From Styela clava (lineage: Eukaryota; Chordata; Ascidiacea; Stolidobranchia; Styelidae): DNA of 64,000 bases. This document shows, piece by piece, positions 28,324 through 37,595 of the stretch. A program made the position numbers and the translations under genes. The notes under the pieces are model-generated. The model ran no database searches and was not told where the DNA came from. It worked only from the letters and a program-made list of their open reading frames with translations. Location of the stretch: the NCBI RefSeq assembly GCF_964204865.1, contig NC_135253.1:22790001-22854000 (forward strand), given 5' to 3'. Positions within the stretch are counted from its first letter, which is position 1. Every line of letters begins with the position of its first letter.

Positions 28324-28395
28324 AAGCAGAGGATGGTTTCGATCCATCGACATCTGGGTAACGAGACCAGCACGCTTCCGCTGCGCCACTCTGCT
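28324..28395 (-). tRNA. Initiator-like tRNA, anticodon CGU (pair 65)
   Basis: CGU class. The discriminator position and spacer also differ (TTTAAG on the plus strand). Confidence 0.43.
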
Positions 28396-28549
28396 ACTTA
28401 CACAATGCAAATTCCGCTTCTAATAATCAATCAAACTCTGGGTTATGAGCCCAACACGTTTCCGCTTCGCCACTCTGCTAATCGGAATACGGAGTTGTCC
28501 TTCAAAACGTGGAGTTTCAAAAAAAACGCAATGAAAATTAAATTACCGA

Positions 28550-28621
28550 TGCTGTGACGAGGATTTGAACCTGGGTTATCACGGCCACAACGTGAGGTAC
28601 TAACCACTATACGATCACAGC
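28550..28621 (-). tRNA. tRNA-His (GUG), variant (pair 66)
   Basis: Pair-33 changes. Confidence 0.6.
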
Positions 28622-28625
28622 GTTT

Positions 28626-28697
28626 CAGCAGAGGATGGTTTCCATCCATCGACCTCTGGGTTATGAGACCAGCACGCTTCCGTTGCGCCACTCTGCT
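28626..28697 (-). tRNA. Initiator-like tRNA-Met (CAU), class C variant (pair 66)
   Basis: Class C plus one D-arm change. Confidence 0.5.
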
Positions 28698-28852
28698 ACT
28701 TACACAATGCAAATTCCGCTTCTAATTATCAATCAAACTCTGGGTTATCAGACCAGCAGGTTTCCGCTTCGCCACTCTGCTACTCGGAATACGGAGTTGT
28801 CCTTCAAAACGTGGAGTTTCAAAAAAAACAGCATTTAAAAGGTAATTTCCGA

Positions 28853-28924
28853 TGCTGTGACCAGGATTCGAACCTGGGTTATCACGGCCACAACGTGAGG
28901 TACTAACCACTACACGATCACAGC
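28853..28924 (-). tRNA. tRNA-His (GUG) (pair 67)
   Basis: A12 to G only. Confidence 0.87.
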
Positions 28925-28928
28925 GGTT

Positions 28929-29000
28929 TAGCAGAGGATGGTTTCGATCCATCGACCTCTGGGTTATGAGCCCAGCACGCTTCCGCTGCGCCACTCTGCT
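28929..29000 (-). tRNA. Initiator tRNA-Met (CAU), consensus (pair 67)
   Basis: Consensus at every base; spacer AACC. Confidence 0.93.
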
Positions 29001-29168
29001 GCTTGCATAATGCAACTTCCTCTTCTAATAATGAATAAACAAGATTTTATTACAGAACTTCAGTTTTCAACCTTTGTTTTCATAGGTGTTTTGAAAATGA
29101 CTTCAAAATTTAATTTCGTCTTTCAAAATTTAAACTAAAAAGTCGGATAATTCAAAGGAAAGCTCCGA

Positions 29169-29318
29169 TGCTGTGAGCAGAATTCGAACTTGGGTTATAA
29201 CGGCCATAACATGATGTACTAACCACTATACGATCAAAGCATTCTGACGCAGATGATGATTTCAATTCATCAAATTCTGGGTCATGGGCCCAGAACGTTT
29301 CCGCTTCGCCACTCTGCT
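29169..29318 (-). pseudogene. Relic iMet/His pair (35)
   Basis: His-like 29169-29240; iMet-like 29247-29318. Confidence 0.75.
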
Positions 29319-29389
29319 ACTCGGAATACGGAGTTGTCCTTCAAAACGTGGAGTTTAAAAAAAAAACGCAATGAAAATTAAATTACCGA

Positions 29390-29461
29390 TGCTGTGACCA
29401 GGATTCGAACCTGGGTTATCACGGCCACAACGTGAGGAACTAACCACTATACGATCACAGC
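29390..29461 (-). tRNA. tRNA-His (GUG) (pair 68)
   Basis: A24 to U only. Confidence 0.75.
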
Positions 29462-29465
29462 GTTT

Positions 29466-29537
29466 TAGCAGAGGATGGTTTCGATCCATCGACATCTGGG
29501 TAACGAGACCAGCACGCTTCCGCTGCGCCACTCTGCT
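29466..29537 (-). tRNA. Initiator-like tRNA, anticodon CGU (pair 68)
   Basis: CGU class, no further changes seen. Confidence 0.45.
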
Positions 29538-29691
29538 ACTTACACAACGCAAATTCCTCTTCTAATAATCAATCAAACTCTGGGTTATGAGCCCAGCACG
29601 TTTCCGCTTCGCCACTCTGCTAATCGGAATACGGAGTTGTCCTTCAAAACGTGGAGTTTCAAAAAAAACGCAATGAAAATTAAATTACCGA

Positions 29692-29763
29692 TGCTGTGAC
29701 CAGGATTCGAACCTGGGTTATCACGGCCACAACGTGAGGTACTAACCACTATACGATCACAGC
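29692..29763 (-). tRNA. tRNA-His (GUG), consensus (pair 69)
   Basis: Consensus at every base. Confidence 0.92.
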
Positions 29764-29767
29764 GTTT

Positions 29768-29839
29768 TAGCAGAGGATGGTTTAGATCCATCGCCCTCTG
29801 GGTTATGAGACCAGCACGCTTCCACTGCGCCACTCTGCT
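29768..29839 (-). tRNA. Initiator-like tRNA-Met (CAU), class B variant (pair 69)
   Basis: Class B plus one D-loop change. Confidence 0.47.
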
Positions 29840-29993
29840 ACTTACACAACGCAAATTCCGCTTCTAATTATCAATCAAACTCTGGGTTATCAGACCAGCA
29901 CGTTTCCGATTCGCCACTCTGCTACTCGGAATACGGAGTTGTCCTTCAAAACGTGGAGTTTCAAAAAAACAGCATTTAAAAGGTAATTTCCGA

Positions 29994-30065
29994 TGCTGTG
30001 ACCAGGATTCGAACCTGGGTTATCACGGCCACAACGTGAGGTACTAACCACTACACGATCACAGC
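29994..30065 (-). tRNA. tRNA-His (GUG) (pair 70)
   Basis: A12 to G only. Confidence 0.87.
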
Positions 30066-30069
30066 GTTT

Positions 30070-30141
30070 TAGCAGAGGATGGTTTCGATCCATCGACCTC
30101 TGGGTTATGAGCCCAGCACGCTTCCGCTGCGCCACTCTGCT
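30070..30141 (-). tRNA. Initiator tRNA-Met (CAU), consensus (pair 70)
   Basis: Consensus at every base. Confidence 0.93.
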
Positions 30142-30309
30142 GCTTGCATAATGGAACTTCCTCTTCTAATAATGAATAAACAAGATTTTATTACAGAACT
30201 TCAGTTTTCAACCTTTGTTTTCATAGGTGTTTTGAAAATGACTTCAAAATTTAATTTCGTCTTTCAAAATTTAAACTAAAAAGTCGGATAATTCAAAGGA
30301 AAGCTCCGA

Positions 30310-30459
30310 TGCTGTGAGCAGAATTCGAACTTGGGTTATAACGGCCATAACATGATGTACTAACCACTATACGATCAAAGCATTTTGACGCAGATGATGA
30401 TTTCAATTCATCAAATTCTGGGTCATGGGCCCAGAACGTTTCCGCTTCGCCACTCTGCT
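30310..30459 (-). pseudogene. Relic iMet/His pair (36)
   Basis: His-like 30310-30381; iMet-like 30388-30459. The last long unit of the array. Confidence 0.75.
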
Positions 30460-30530
30460 ACTCGGAATACGGAGTTGTCCTTCAAAACGTGGAGTTTAAA
30501 AAAAAAACGCAATGAAAATTAAATTACCGA

Positions 30531-30602
30531 TGCTGTGACCAGGATTCGAACCTGGGTTATCACGGCCACAACGTGAGGAACTAACCACTATACGATAACA
30601 GC
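30531..30602 (-). tRNA. tRNA-His (GUG), variant (pair 71)
   Basis: A24 to U plus G6 to U in the acceptor. Confidence 0.55.
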
Positions 30603-30606
30603 GTTT

Positions 30607-30678
30607 TAGCAGAGGATGGTTTCGATCCATCGACATCTGGGTAACGAGACCAGCACGCTTCCGCTGCGCCACTCTGCT
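30607..30678 (-). tRNA. Initiator-like tRNA, anticodon CGU (pair 71)
   Basis: CGU class, no further changes seen. Confidence 0.45.
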
Positions 30679-30802
30679 ACTTACACAACGCAAATTCCTC
30701 TTCTAATAATCAATCAAACTCTGGGTTATGAGCCCAGCACGTTTCCGCTTCGCCACTCTGCTAATCGGAATACGGAGTTGTCCTTCAAAACGTGGAGTTT
30801 CG

Positions 30803-30820
30803 AAAAAAACGCAATGAAAA
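30803..30820 (-). terminator. Pol III oligo-T terminators after tRNA-His (example)
   Basis: In the gene sense tRNA-His of pair 72 is followed by a T4 run (30817-30820) and then a T7 run (30803-30809). The same arrangement follows nearly every tRNA-His in the array. No T4 lies between iMet and tRNA-His. Confidence 0.75.
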
Positions 30821-30832
30821 TTAAATTACCGA

Positions 30833-30904
30833 TGCTGTGACCAGGATTCGAACCTGGGTTATCACGGCCACAACGTGAGGTACTAACCACTATACGATCA
30901 CAGC
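30833..30904 (-). tRNA. tRNA-His (GUG), consensus (pair 72)
   Basis: Consensus at every base. Confidence 0.92.
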
Positions 30905-30908
30905 GTTT

Positions 30909-30980
30909 TAGCAGAGGATGGTTTAGATCCATCGCCCTCTGGGTTATGAGACCAGCACGCTTCCGCTGCGCCACTCTGCT
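30909..30980 (-). tRNA. Initiator-like tRNA-Met (CAU), class B variant (pair 72)
   Basis: Class B changes only. Confidence 0.5.
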
Positions 30981-31134
30981 ACTTACACAACGCAAATTCC
31001 GCTTCTAATTATCAATCAAACTCTGGGTTATCAGACCAGCACGTTTCCGATTCGCCACTCTGCTACTCGGAATACGGAGTTGTCCTTCAAAACGTGGAGT
31101 TTCAAAAAAACAGCATTTAAAAGGTAATTTCCGA

Positions 31135-31206
31135 TGCTGTGACCAGGATTCGAACCTGGGTTATCACGGCCACAACGTGAGGTACTAACCACTACACGAT
31201 CACAGC
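31135..31206 (-). tRNA. tRNA-His (GUG) (pair 73)
   Basis: A12 to G only. Confidence 0.87.
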
Positions 31207-31210
31207 GTTT

Positions 31211-31282
31211 TAGCAGAGGATGGTTTCGATCCATCGACCTCTGGGTTATGAGCCCAGCACGCTTCCGCTGCGCCACTCTGCT
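31211..31282 (-). tRNA. Initiator tRNA-Met (CAU), consensus (pair 73)
   Basis: Consensus at every base. The last pair; its upstream spacer runs to 31419 and then breaks off. Confidence 0.93.
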
Positions 31283-31420
31283 GCTTGCATAATGCAACTT
31301 CCTTTTCTAATAATAAATAAACAAGATTTTATTACAGAACTTAAGTTTTTCATCTTTTATTTCATATGTATTTTAAAAATGACTGAAATATTGTCTGATA
31401 AATTCGTCCTACAAAATTTA

Positions 31421-32115
31421 TGCGACATCTTGGTGCGCATACTTCAGGAGTACCTTTAATTCTTTGTTTTTTAAAGTTAAGGTTCAACTGTAAACAATAA
31501 TTAAAGTTATTTGTAGCACCAATTGTGAGCACAGCGCATTGGTCGTCCCGTGGTAGAATTCTTGCCTGCCACGCGGGAGGCCCGGGTTCATCGAGTTTTC
31601 GAAATCGTTGCGTGGGTTTACTTACCAAAATAGATGTTTCAAAGTTTTTACGCTATGATACTTCCGATTACTATTGGTCAACACTTTAATTAAATAACAA
31701 GTATATATTAAACAATAAAATCTACTATAAATTAAAATCAAAAACTCCTAAGCTTTTGTTGAAAAAACAAGCGACATACGAAGATTTTCAGGCGACCAGT
31801 ATGTTGGGAAGCACTGACAGCAATGATAATAGATAGCCAAACTTTTTTCACGGTGAAGAAAATCAAAACAGATCGCCAAAACGAATATCGAAAAGTCTAT
31901 AAGATAGCGATACTAGATAAACATGACGTGGTTTGAATCGTAATCCAATTCATATTTCTTGACCAAAGTTGATAGTTTGGCTATATAATAATATATAATA
32001 TAATGGATATACTGCTTACATACATACAGTCCATTTAGATGACTGAAATAAAATGCATTTTCCTAGTAGAAGAATTGAAACCTTGGAATGTGACTTTATT
32101 ACCTATAATTCAACG
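31421..32115. repeat. Duplicated segment, copy 1 (partner 41632-42270)
   Basis: The two copies share the same 3'-truncated tRNA-Gly and several hundred bp of flank, so the truncation came before the duplication. No gene is visible otherwise. Confidence 0.75.
31536..31590 (+). pseudogene. tRNA-Gly(GCC), 3'-truncated
   Basis: The anticodon arm and the start of the T arm are present. Sequence departs from tRNA after the T-stem 5' strand, so the acceptor 3' strand is missing. Confidence 0.8.
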
Positions 32116-32617
32116 ATAAATCAAGATATGACAAGAAATAGGTATTAAAGTGCCGTGTCGCACAATTCGTAATTCGAGAACGTTATCTGTTTTTAATTGT
32201 TAACGTTTGATTTAAACAATCAATTAAGTAATTTGGAGCACCCGTTATCGGCACAGCGCCTTGGTGATTCAGTCGTTCGAGAAATAGTAAATTACCTTGA
32301 TCCCACCTGTATAGAAGTCATTGTATTTTAGATATCCCCATATTTGTTTGAACTCACGCTAATCCACTTAGATCTATTATCTTATTATTCCTTATTTAGA
32401 TGTTCACTCCATGATACTTTTCTCTTCTCCATTCTCCCTATCTCTATATCTATACGATAATATGCTTTCCATATCATGCCCTGGTGCATTTTTACTTTAT
32501 AAAAATTCGAAACGGTGGCCACTGTATGTCCAATTCGTATTTATATGTTTATCTGTTTTAATTGTTAACGTGTTAACAATGAATAAAGTAATTTCACCGG
32601 CCCATCTACATCGCGGC
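32116..32617. other. Gly-unit spacer with tRNA-Gly 5' relic
   Basis: A fragment resembling the first ~18 nt of tRNA-Gly lies at 32258-32275. Otherwise AT-rich unit DNA with no gene seen. Confidence 0.5.
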
Positions 32618-32688
32618 GCATTGGTGGTTCAGTGGTAGAATTCTCGCCTGCCACGCGGGAGGCACGGGTTCGATTCCCGGCCAATGCA
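32618..32688 (+). tRNA. tRNA-Gly (GCC)
   Basis: One change from consensus, a T-stem mismatch at 49:65. Confidence 0.8.
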
Positions 32689-33847
32689 ATTCTTCTCTTT
32701 TAAAGAATTGAATATCGAATAACCCTAATAGGAAACCCCCAAGATACTCAGCATCCTACAGCTCTAATTATAGCCATACGTATTATTAGCAAGAGTCCCA
32801 TACTTCCCTGCACGACCTGGTTCGAAGTAAACATACTTTCGTTTGTTAATTGATCATAAAAATTTTCATATGATGAAAAGCATTTTATTCGACTCTTGGA
32901 TGAAAAATTATTCAATTAATGTCATATTGCACTCGAATTAATACATGGAGGAATTATATAAAAAAAATATTTGAAAAGTCACCCGTACTGATTACTCATA
33001 CCAGGCTACAAAATTTAAGTAAGGATATATTCGATTTTAAAATATATCAATAATAAAGTACGCATCAACATCAAACGGTAGCGCAGCAAAAGGGATTCGG
33101 GACCGAACGTAACAGAAAGCAGTCGCGTTGGAATTTCCGGGCCACCGACTGTGTAATGTAGAAACGATAAACTGGCTGCATCCCTGATTTAAACAAAATT
33201 AGACTAATAGAAAGTGATTATAGCTCTAATGATAACAATCGAAGTATTTGAATGTGTGAGATTTTTATATCCGAATGGTTTGGCGTTTCACAATAATTTT
33301 GCTATTTGTCTGAAATGACGAAAAGCGAGGGCGTGACAATCTTATGGTGTAAATTAGGATTTCACTCCTGAAACAAAGTAAATTCTACAAAAACAGTAAC
33401 TTTTAATATATGAATCCTTACAAAAATCCGAAAAATTTAAAATCCCGAATTTTATTTAGAAAACTCCGGCTGTATTGCTACAAAAGCATATATTCGAACA
33501 TAACATACATGATAGTAGAATCCGGATGGAGCAGTAGATGGAGAAATTTAACTTTCCATCATGATTATACAAATAACGATAGATACAATATACCGATATT
33601 AGATAAGAATTACGTGATTGAAATCGAAATCGAAACTGGTGGATTCAAATTCTCGCATAAAGTTGATGTTTTTCATTGCTTATAAATGGACGAAAATAAA
33701 TACACTTTCACAGTTAAAGGAACTGAAACCTCAGAATGACGTGGAGATTTTAGTAATTGAAATGCCATTGTGTAACGACTGTGTCGGCTGTGTCACCCAA
33801 TTCGTATTTCGAGAGCGTCATCTGTTTTAATTGCTAACATGTAAACG
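32689..33847. other. Gly-unit spacer
   Basis: Complete unit spacer. The GC-richer ACGGTAG block starts at 33075. No gene seen. Confidence 0.6.
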
Positions 33848-34210
33848 AGAATATCGGTTGGAAACCGAAGACTTATCGATCGATAGTTAGGGGATCCCCC
33901 AAAATAGAAACTGCAGTTTCGATTCATCCGCTCTTGTAACTTGCGCACTGCGCATCGCACACACACACTCGGCGGGTCTCAAAATTCTCTCGCTTTACAA
34001 AAATCTAGATCACTACATCAATGATTGATTGATAACTCGCTAATTATACCACATAATTCGCCCAAAATCAATAGGTTTCTGGTCCGAGATAAGATGGATG
34101 CACATGCAAAATTTGGAGCAGATTCAACCTCGCATTCGCGAGATATCGCGGTCATCTAACAGACAGACATACATACAGACAAATACCTATCAATATACTT
34201 ACCGATCTTA
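33848..34210. mobile_element. Unclassified ~360-bp insert in a Gly unit
   Basis: This segment splits the conserved GTAAAC/AATCAATAAAG flank found intact in the other units. Its ends carry inverted ACTTATCGATC-type sequence, and it contains CAGACAGACATACATACAGAC-like simple sequence (about 34160-34182). The short inverted ends suggest a non-autonomous element; class unknown. Confidence 0.5.
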
Positions 34211-34265
34211 AGATCGATAAGTAACAATCAATAAAGTAATTTCGCCCGCCCATCAACGTTGCGGC

Positions 34266-34336
34266 GCATTGGTGGTTCAGTGGTAGAATTCTCGCCTGCC
34301 ACGCGGGAGGCCCGGGTTCGATTCCCGGCCAATGCA
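34266..34336 (+). tRNA. tRNA-Gly (GCC), consensus
   Basis: Reference copy, 71 nt: 7-bp acceptor GCATTGG/CCAATGC with discriminator A, anticodon GCC in loop CTGCCAC, T arm CCGGG-TTCGATT-CCCGG. No intron. It appears identical to the human tRNA-Gly(GCC) gene as I recall it. A T4 run follows within a few bases. The proximal 5' flank with AATAAAGTAATTT lies 20-40 bp upstream. Confidence 0.95.
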
Positions 34337-35076
34337 ATCCTTTTCATTTGAAGAATTGAATATCAAATAATCCTGACACGTAATCCCCAGATACTCAGAT
34401 CCTACACCTCTAATAATAGCCATACGTATTAATAGCAAGAGTCCCATACTTCCGTGAATGGCCTGGTTCGAAGTAAACATACTTTCCTTTGTTAATTTAT
34501 CATTGAAAATTCTCATATAATGAAAAGCATTTTATTCGACTCTTGGATGAAAAATCATAAAATTGATATCATATTGCACTCGAATTAATACAAGGAGGAA
34601 TTATATAAAAAGATATATTGAAAAGTCACTCGTACTGATTACGCATGTTAAATAATCAATAAGATCAGTGACTGCTTTTCTTGTCATTGTTAAACTATGT
34701 ATGTCTGAAGAAGTTTGACAGACGACACGTTACAGAAATATATTTGCGTTAGTGTGCAGAAAGACTCTTGAATTACTCAACATACATCACATGATAGTAA
34801 AATCCGGATGGAGCAGTAGATTGGAAAATTTAACTTTTTTATCATCCAAACTGATGGATTCAAATTCTTGCATAAAGTTGATGTTTGTCAACGCATTTAA
34901 ATGGACGAAAATAAATACGCTTTCCCATCATCAGAATGACGTGAAAATTTTAGTAATTAAAATGACATTATGGAGCGAATGTGTCGCCCAATTCCGAGAG
35001 CGTCATTTGTTTTTAATAATAATATTTAACGGTAAACAATCAACAAAGTAATTTGGAGCGCCAATTTGCAACGCGC
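34337..35076. other. Shortened Gly-unit spacer, duplicated at 43160-43808
   Basis: Contains a stretch (from about 34650) absent from most units but repeated near 43380, including GTATGTCTGAAGAAG. No gene seen. Confidence 0.6.
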
Positions 35077-35147
35077 GAATTTGTGGTCCTGTGGTAGAAT
35101 TCTCGCCTGCCACGCGGGAGGCCCGGGTTCGATTCCCGCCCAATGCA
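35077..35147 (+). pseudogene. tRNA-Gly (GCC)-like, degenerate
   Basis: Changes at acceptor positions 2 and 6, A14 lost and a T-stem mismatch. The anticodon arm is intact. Confidence 0.65.
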
Positions 35148-36205
35148 ATACTATTTTTTCTAGTATGGCAAAAAAATGAGTTTCCATTACTAAACCCAAC
35201 ACATTATCTCTAATTCTATCAATACCTAAAGGTCCTGTGCGTGGCCCAGTTCGGAATAGGCCCGCGTTCCCCTATACTCTTCTTATACAAATTCTCAATT
35301 CATGTAAAAGCAATTGAAGTATTGAATGAAAATTATATAATTAATATCATATTGCACATGAATTGATACACTTGGAAATTATATGGAAAAAAATGATTGC
35401 AAAGCCAGTAGAGAAAAGAATCGTATACCTACCCATCACTAACGATTTATTAGAGTAATGTTTGAGGTGTTATTTTGTTGCAGTAAAAATGGTTTGGAAG
35501 TTTGATCCATAGCATAAAAATGATTAATATATGAATAATTTGTTATTCTCAAATTTTGCGATCACTTTTGAATAAATAACAAACTTATACCAACTGTCAA
35601 ACTCTACAAAAAAAACTATATAATTCCACTGCACAAAATAATAGTATTTTCGATCTTGCGAATTCTTACCCATTTTTCGCAAAGCATTATTTACGAATTT
35701 TGTTTTACGTTCTTTAGACATCCCTAGTAATGTTCTTATCAGTAATAAAAATTAAAACATGATGGTAATAGTGATTTAATGGGGCAGTTTGATAAATTTT
35801 GAAGTTACGGATGGAGGTGTGAATGGAGTTGACTCTCTGATCATGACATACTCTCTGGCACTTCTGTTGGCAATTTTTGTCTTCTGAATCCTGCCAATAC
35901 ATTGTCCACAGAATCCGGATGGAGCAGTAGATCACGTAATTGGAATCGAAATCGAAACTGATGGATTCAAATTCTTGCATGAAGTTGATGTTTGTCATCG
36001 CACTTAAATGGACGGAAATAAATGCACTTTCCCGTTGAAGAACTGAAACCTCAGAATGACGTGAAGATTTTAGTAATTAATATGCCATTATGTGACGACT
36101 TTGTCGTCTGTGTCGCCCAATTTGTATTTTGAGAGCGTCATCTGTTTAATTGCTAACGTATAAACAATCAATAAACTAATTTCGCCCGCCCATCTACATC
36201 GCGAC
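35148..36205. repeat. Second-type Gly-unit spacer (also 43880-44640 and 59002-60595)
   Basis: This spacer differs from the common one. It begins near GGTCCTGTGCGTGGCCCAG (35232) and includes a GATCATGACATACTCTCTGG block (about 35836-35860). Three copies occur in the window. No gene seen; short open frames here are not supported. Confidence 0.65.
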
Positions 36206-36276
36206 GCGTTGGTGGTTCAGTGGTAGAATTCTCGCCTGCCACGCGGGAGGCCCGGTTTCGATTCCCGGCCAATGCA
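36206..36276 (+). tRNA. tRNA-Gly (GCC), variant
   Basis: Acceptor A3 to G (wobble) and G53 to U, breaking the conserved 53:61 pair. Confidence 0.65.
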
Positions 36277-37477
36277 ATCCTTATTTTTTAAAGAATTGAA
36301 TATCGAATAACCTTGATAGGAAAACCCCAGATACTCAGCATCCTACACCTCTAATTATAGCCATACGTATTAATAGCAAGAGTCCCATACTTCCGTGCAT
36401 GGCCTGGTTCGAAGTTAACATACTTTCATCTGTTAAATGATTATTGAAAATTCTCATATCATTAAAAGCATTTTATTCGACTCTTGGATGAAAAATCATA
36501 CAATTAATATCATATTGCACTCGAATTAATACAAGGAGGAAATAAATGAAAAAATATTGAAAACTCACTCGTACTGATCACTCATGTCAGGCTACAAAAT
36601 TTAAGTAAGGATAGATTCGATTTTAAAATATATCAATAATAAAGTACGCATCAACATCAAACGGTAGCGCAGCAAGAGGGATTCGGGACCGAACGTAACA
36701 GAAAGCAGACGCGTTGGAATTTCCGAGCCGCCGACTGTGTAATGTAGAAACGATACCCTGGCTACATCCCTGATTTAAACAAAATTAGAATAATAGAAAG
36801 GGATTATAGCTCTAATTATAACAATACAAAGTATTGGAATGTGTGAAATTTTTATATCCGAGTTGTTTGGCCTCTCACAATAATTTTACTATTTGTCTGA
36901 AATGACATACAGCGAATGCGTGACAATCTTATAGTGTAAATTACGATTTTACTTATGATACAAAGTGAACTCTATAGAAACAGTAACTTTTAATATAGGA
37001 ATACTTACAAAAATCCGAAAATTTTAAAATTCCGAATTTCATTTAAAAATCTCCGGCAATATTGCTACAAAGGCATATATTCGAACATAACATACATGAT
37101 AGTAGAATCCGGATGGAGCAGTAGATGGAGAAATTTAACTTTTTCATCATGATTATACTATATAACGATAGATACAAGATACCGATATTAGATGATAAGT
37201 ATCACGTGATTGGAATCGAAATCGAAAATAGTGGATTCAAATTCTCGCATAAAGTTGATGTTTTTCATCGCATATAAATGGACGAAAATAAATACACTTT
37301 CACAGTTAAAGGAACTGAAACCTCAGAATGACGTGGAGATTTTAGTAATTAAAATGCCATTGTGTAACGACTGTGTCGTCTGTGTCGCCCAATTCGTATT
37401 TCGAGAGCGTCATCTGTTTTAATTGCTAACGTGTAAACAATCAATAAGTAATTTCGCCAGCCCATCCACGTCGCGGC

Positions 37478-37509
37478 GCATTGGTGGTTCAGTGGTAGAA
37501 TTCTCGCCT
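37478..37509 (+). pseudogene. tRNA-Gly (GCC) 5' part, split by insertion
   Basis: First 32 nt, consensus. Joined to 39472-39510 it would give a full 71-nt consensus gene. The retrotransposon at 37510-39460 sits in the anticodon arm. Confidence 0.93.
37499..37509 (+). repeat. Target-site duplication, left copy
   Basis: AATTCTCGCCT, repeated exactly at 39461-39471. The left copy is tRNA sequence; the right copy follows the A-rich tail. Confidence 0.9.
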
Positions 37510-37595
37510 ATTATTCGCTATTTGATTAAGGCAACCCTTCACCGGGTTAGGCCCTCGATAGCGAAGAAGCAAGAAGAAAAGAAACGAAGAAGAAG

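Larger units (their letters stand above)
235..31419 (-). repeat. Tandem array of iMet-His dicistronic tRNA units
   Basis: All units are on the minus strand. Transcription order in a unit is iMet, 4-nt spacer (AAAC or AAGC-like variants), tRNA-His, T4 and a T7-8 run, then a spacer. Steps between successive iMet genes are about 302 bp (short unit) or about 537 bp (long unit), with some of 602-607. Short units carry a 43-nt 5'-half iMet relic upstream of the intact iMet (for example 13371-13413). Long units carry a ~170-nt AT-rich spacer and a degenerate iMet/His pair. The order 302-302-537 recurs (for example 13329, 14470, 15611 as iMet 5' ends). The right end is at 31419, where spacer sequence breaks into the tRNA-Gly region. 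Confidence 0.93.

Noticed and set aside
455-31297. Repeated 60-133 aa open frames on both strands (Arg-rich SRVAQRKRAGL-type and SIHRPLGYEPSTLPLRHSA-type)
   Set aside because: They are translations of the tRNA pairs themselves (minus frame reads iMet then His; plus frame reads their complement). Their conservation is that of the tRNA genes.
235-31419. CRISPR-like or satellite array
   Set aside because: Repeats are full tRNA genes with spacers that are themselves repeated; no short direct repeat with unique spacers.
34152-34337. Minus-strand open frames containing HWPGIEPGPPAWQARIL
   Set aside because: Antisense translation of tRNA-Gly; the same peptide appears at every tRNA-Gly.
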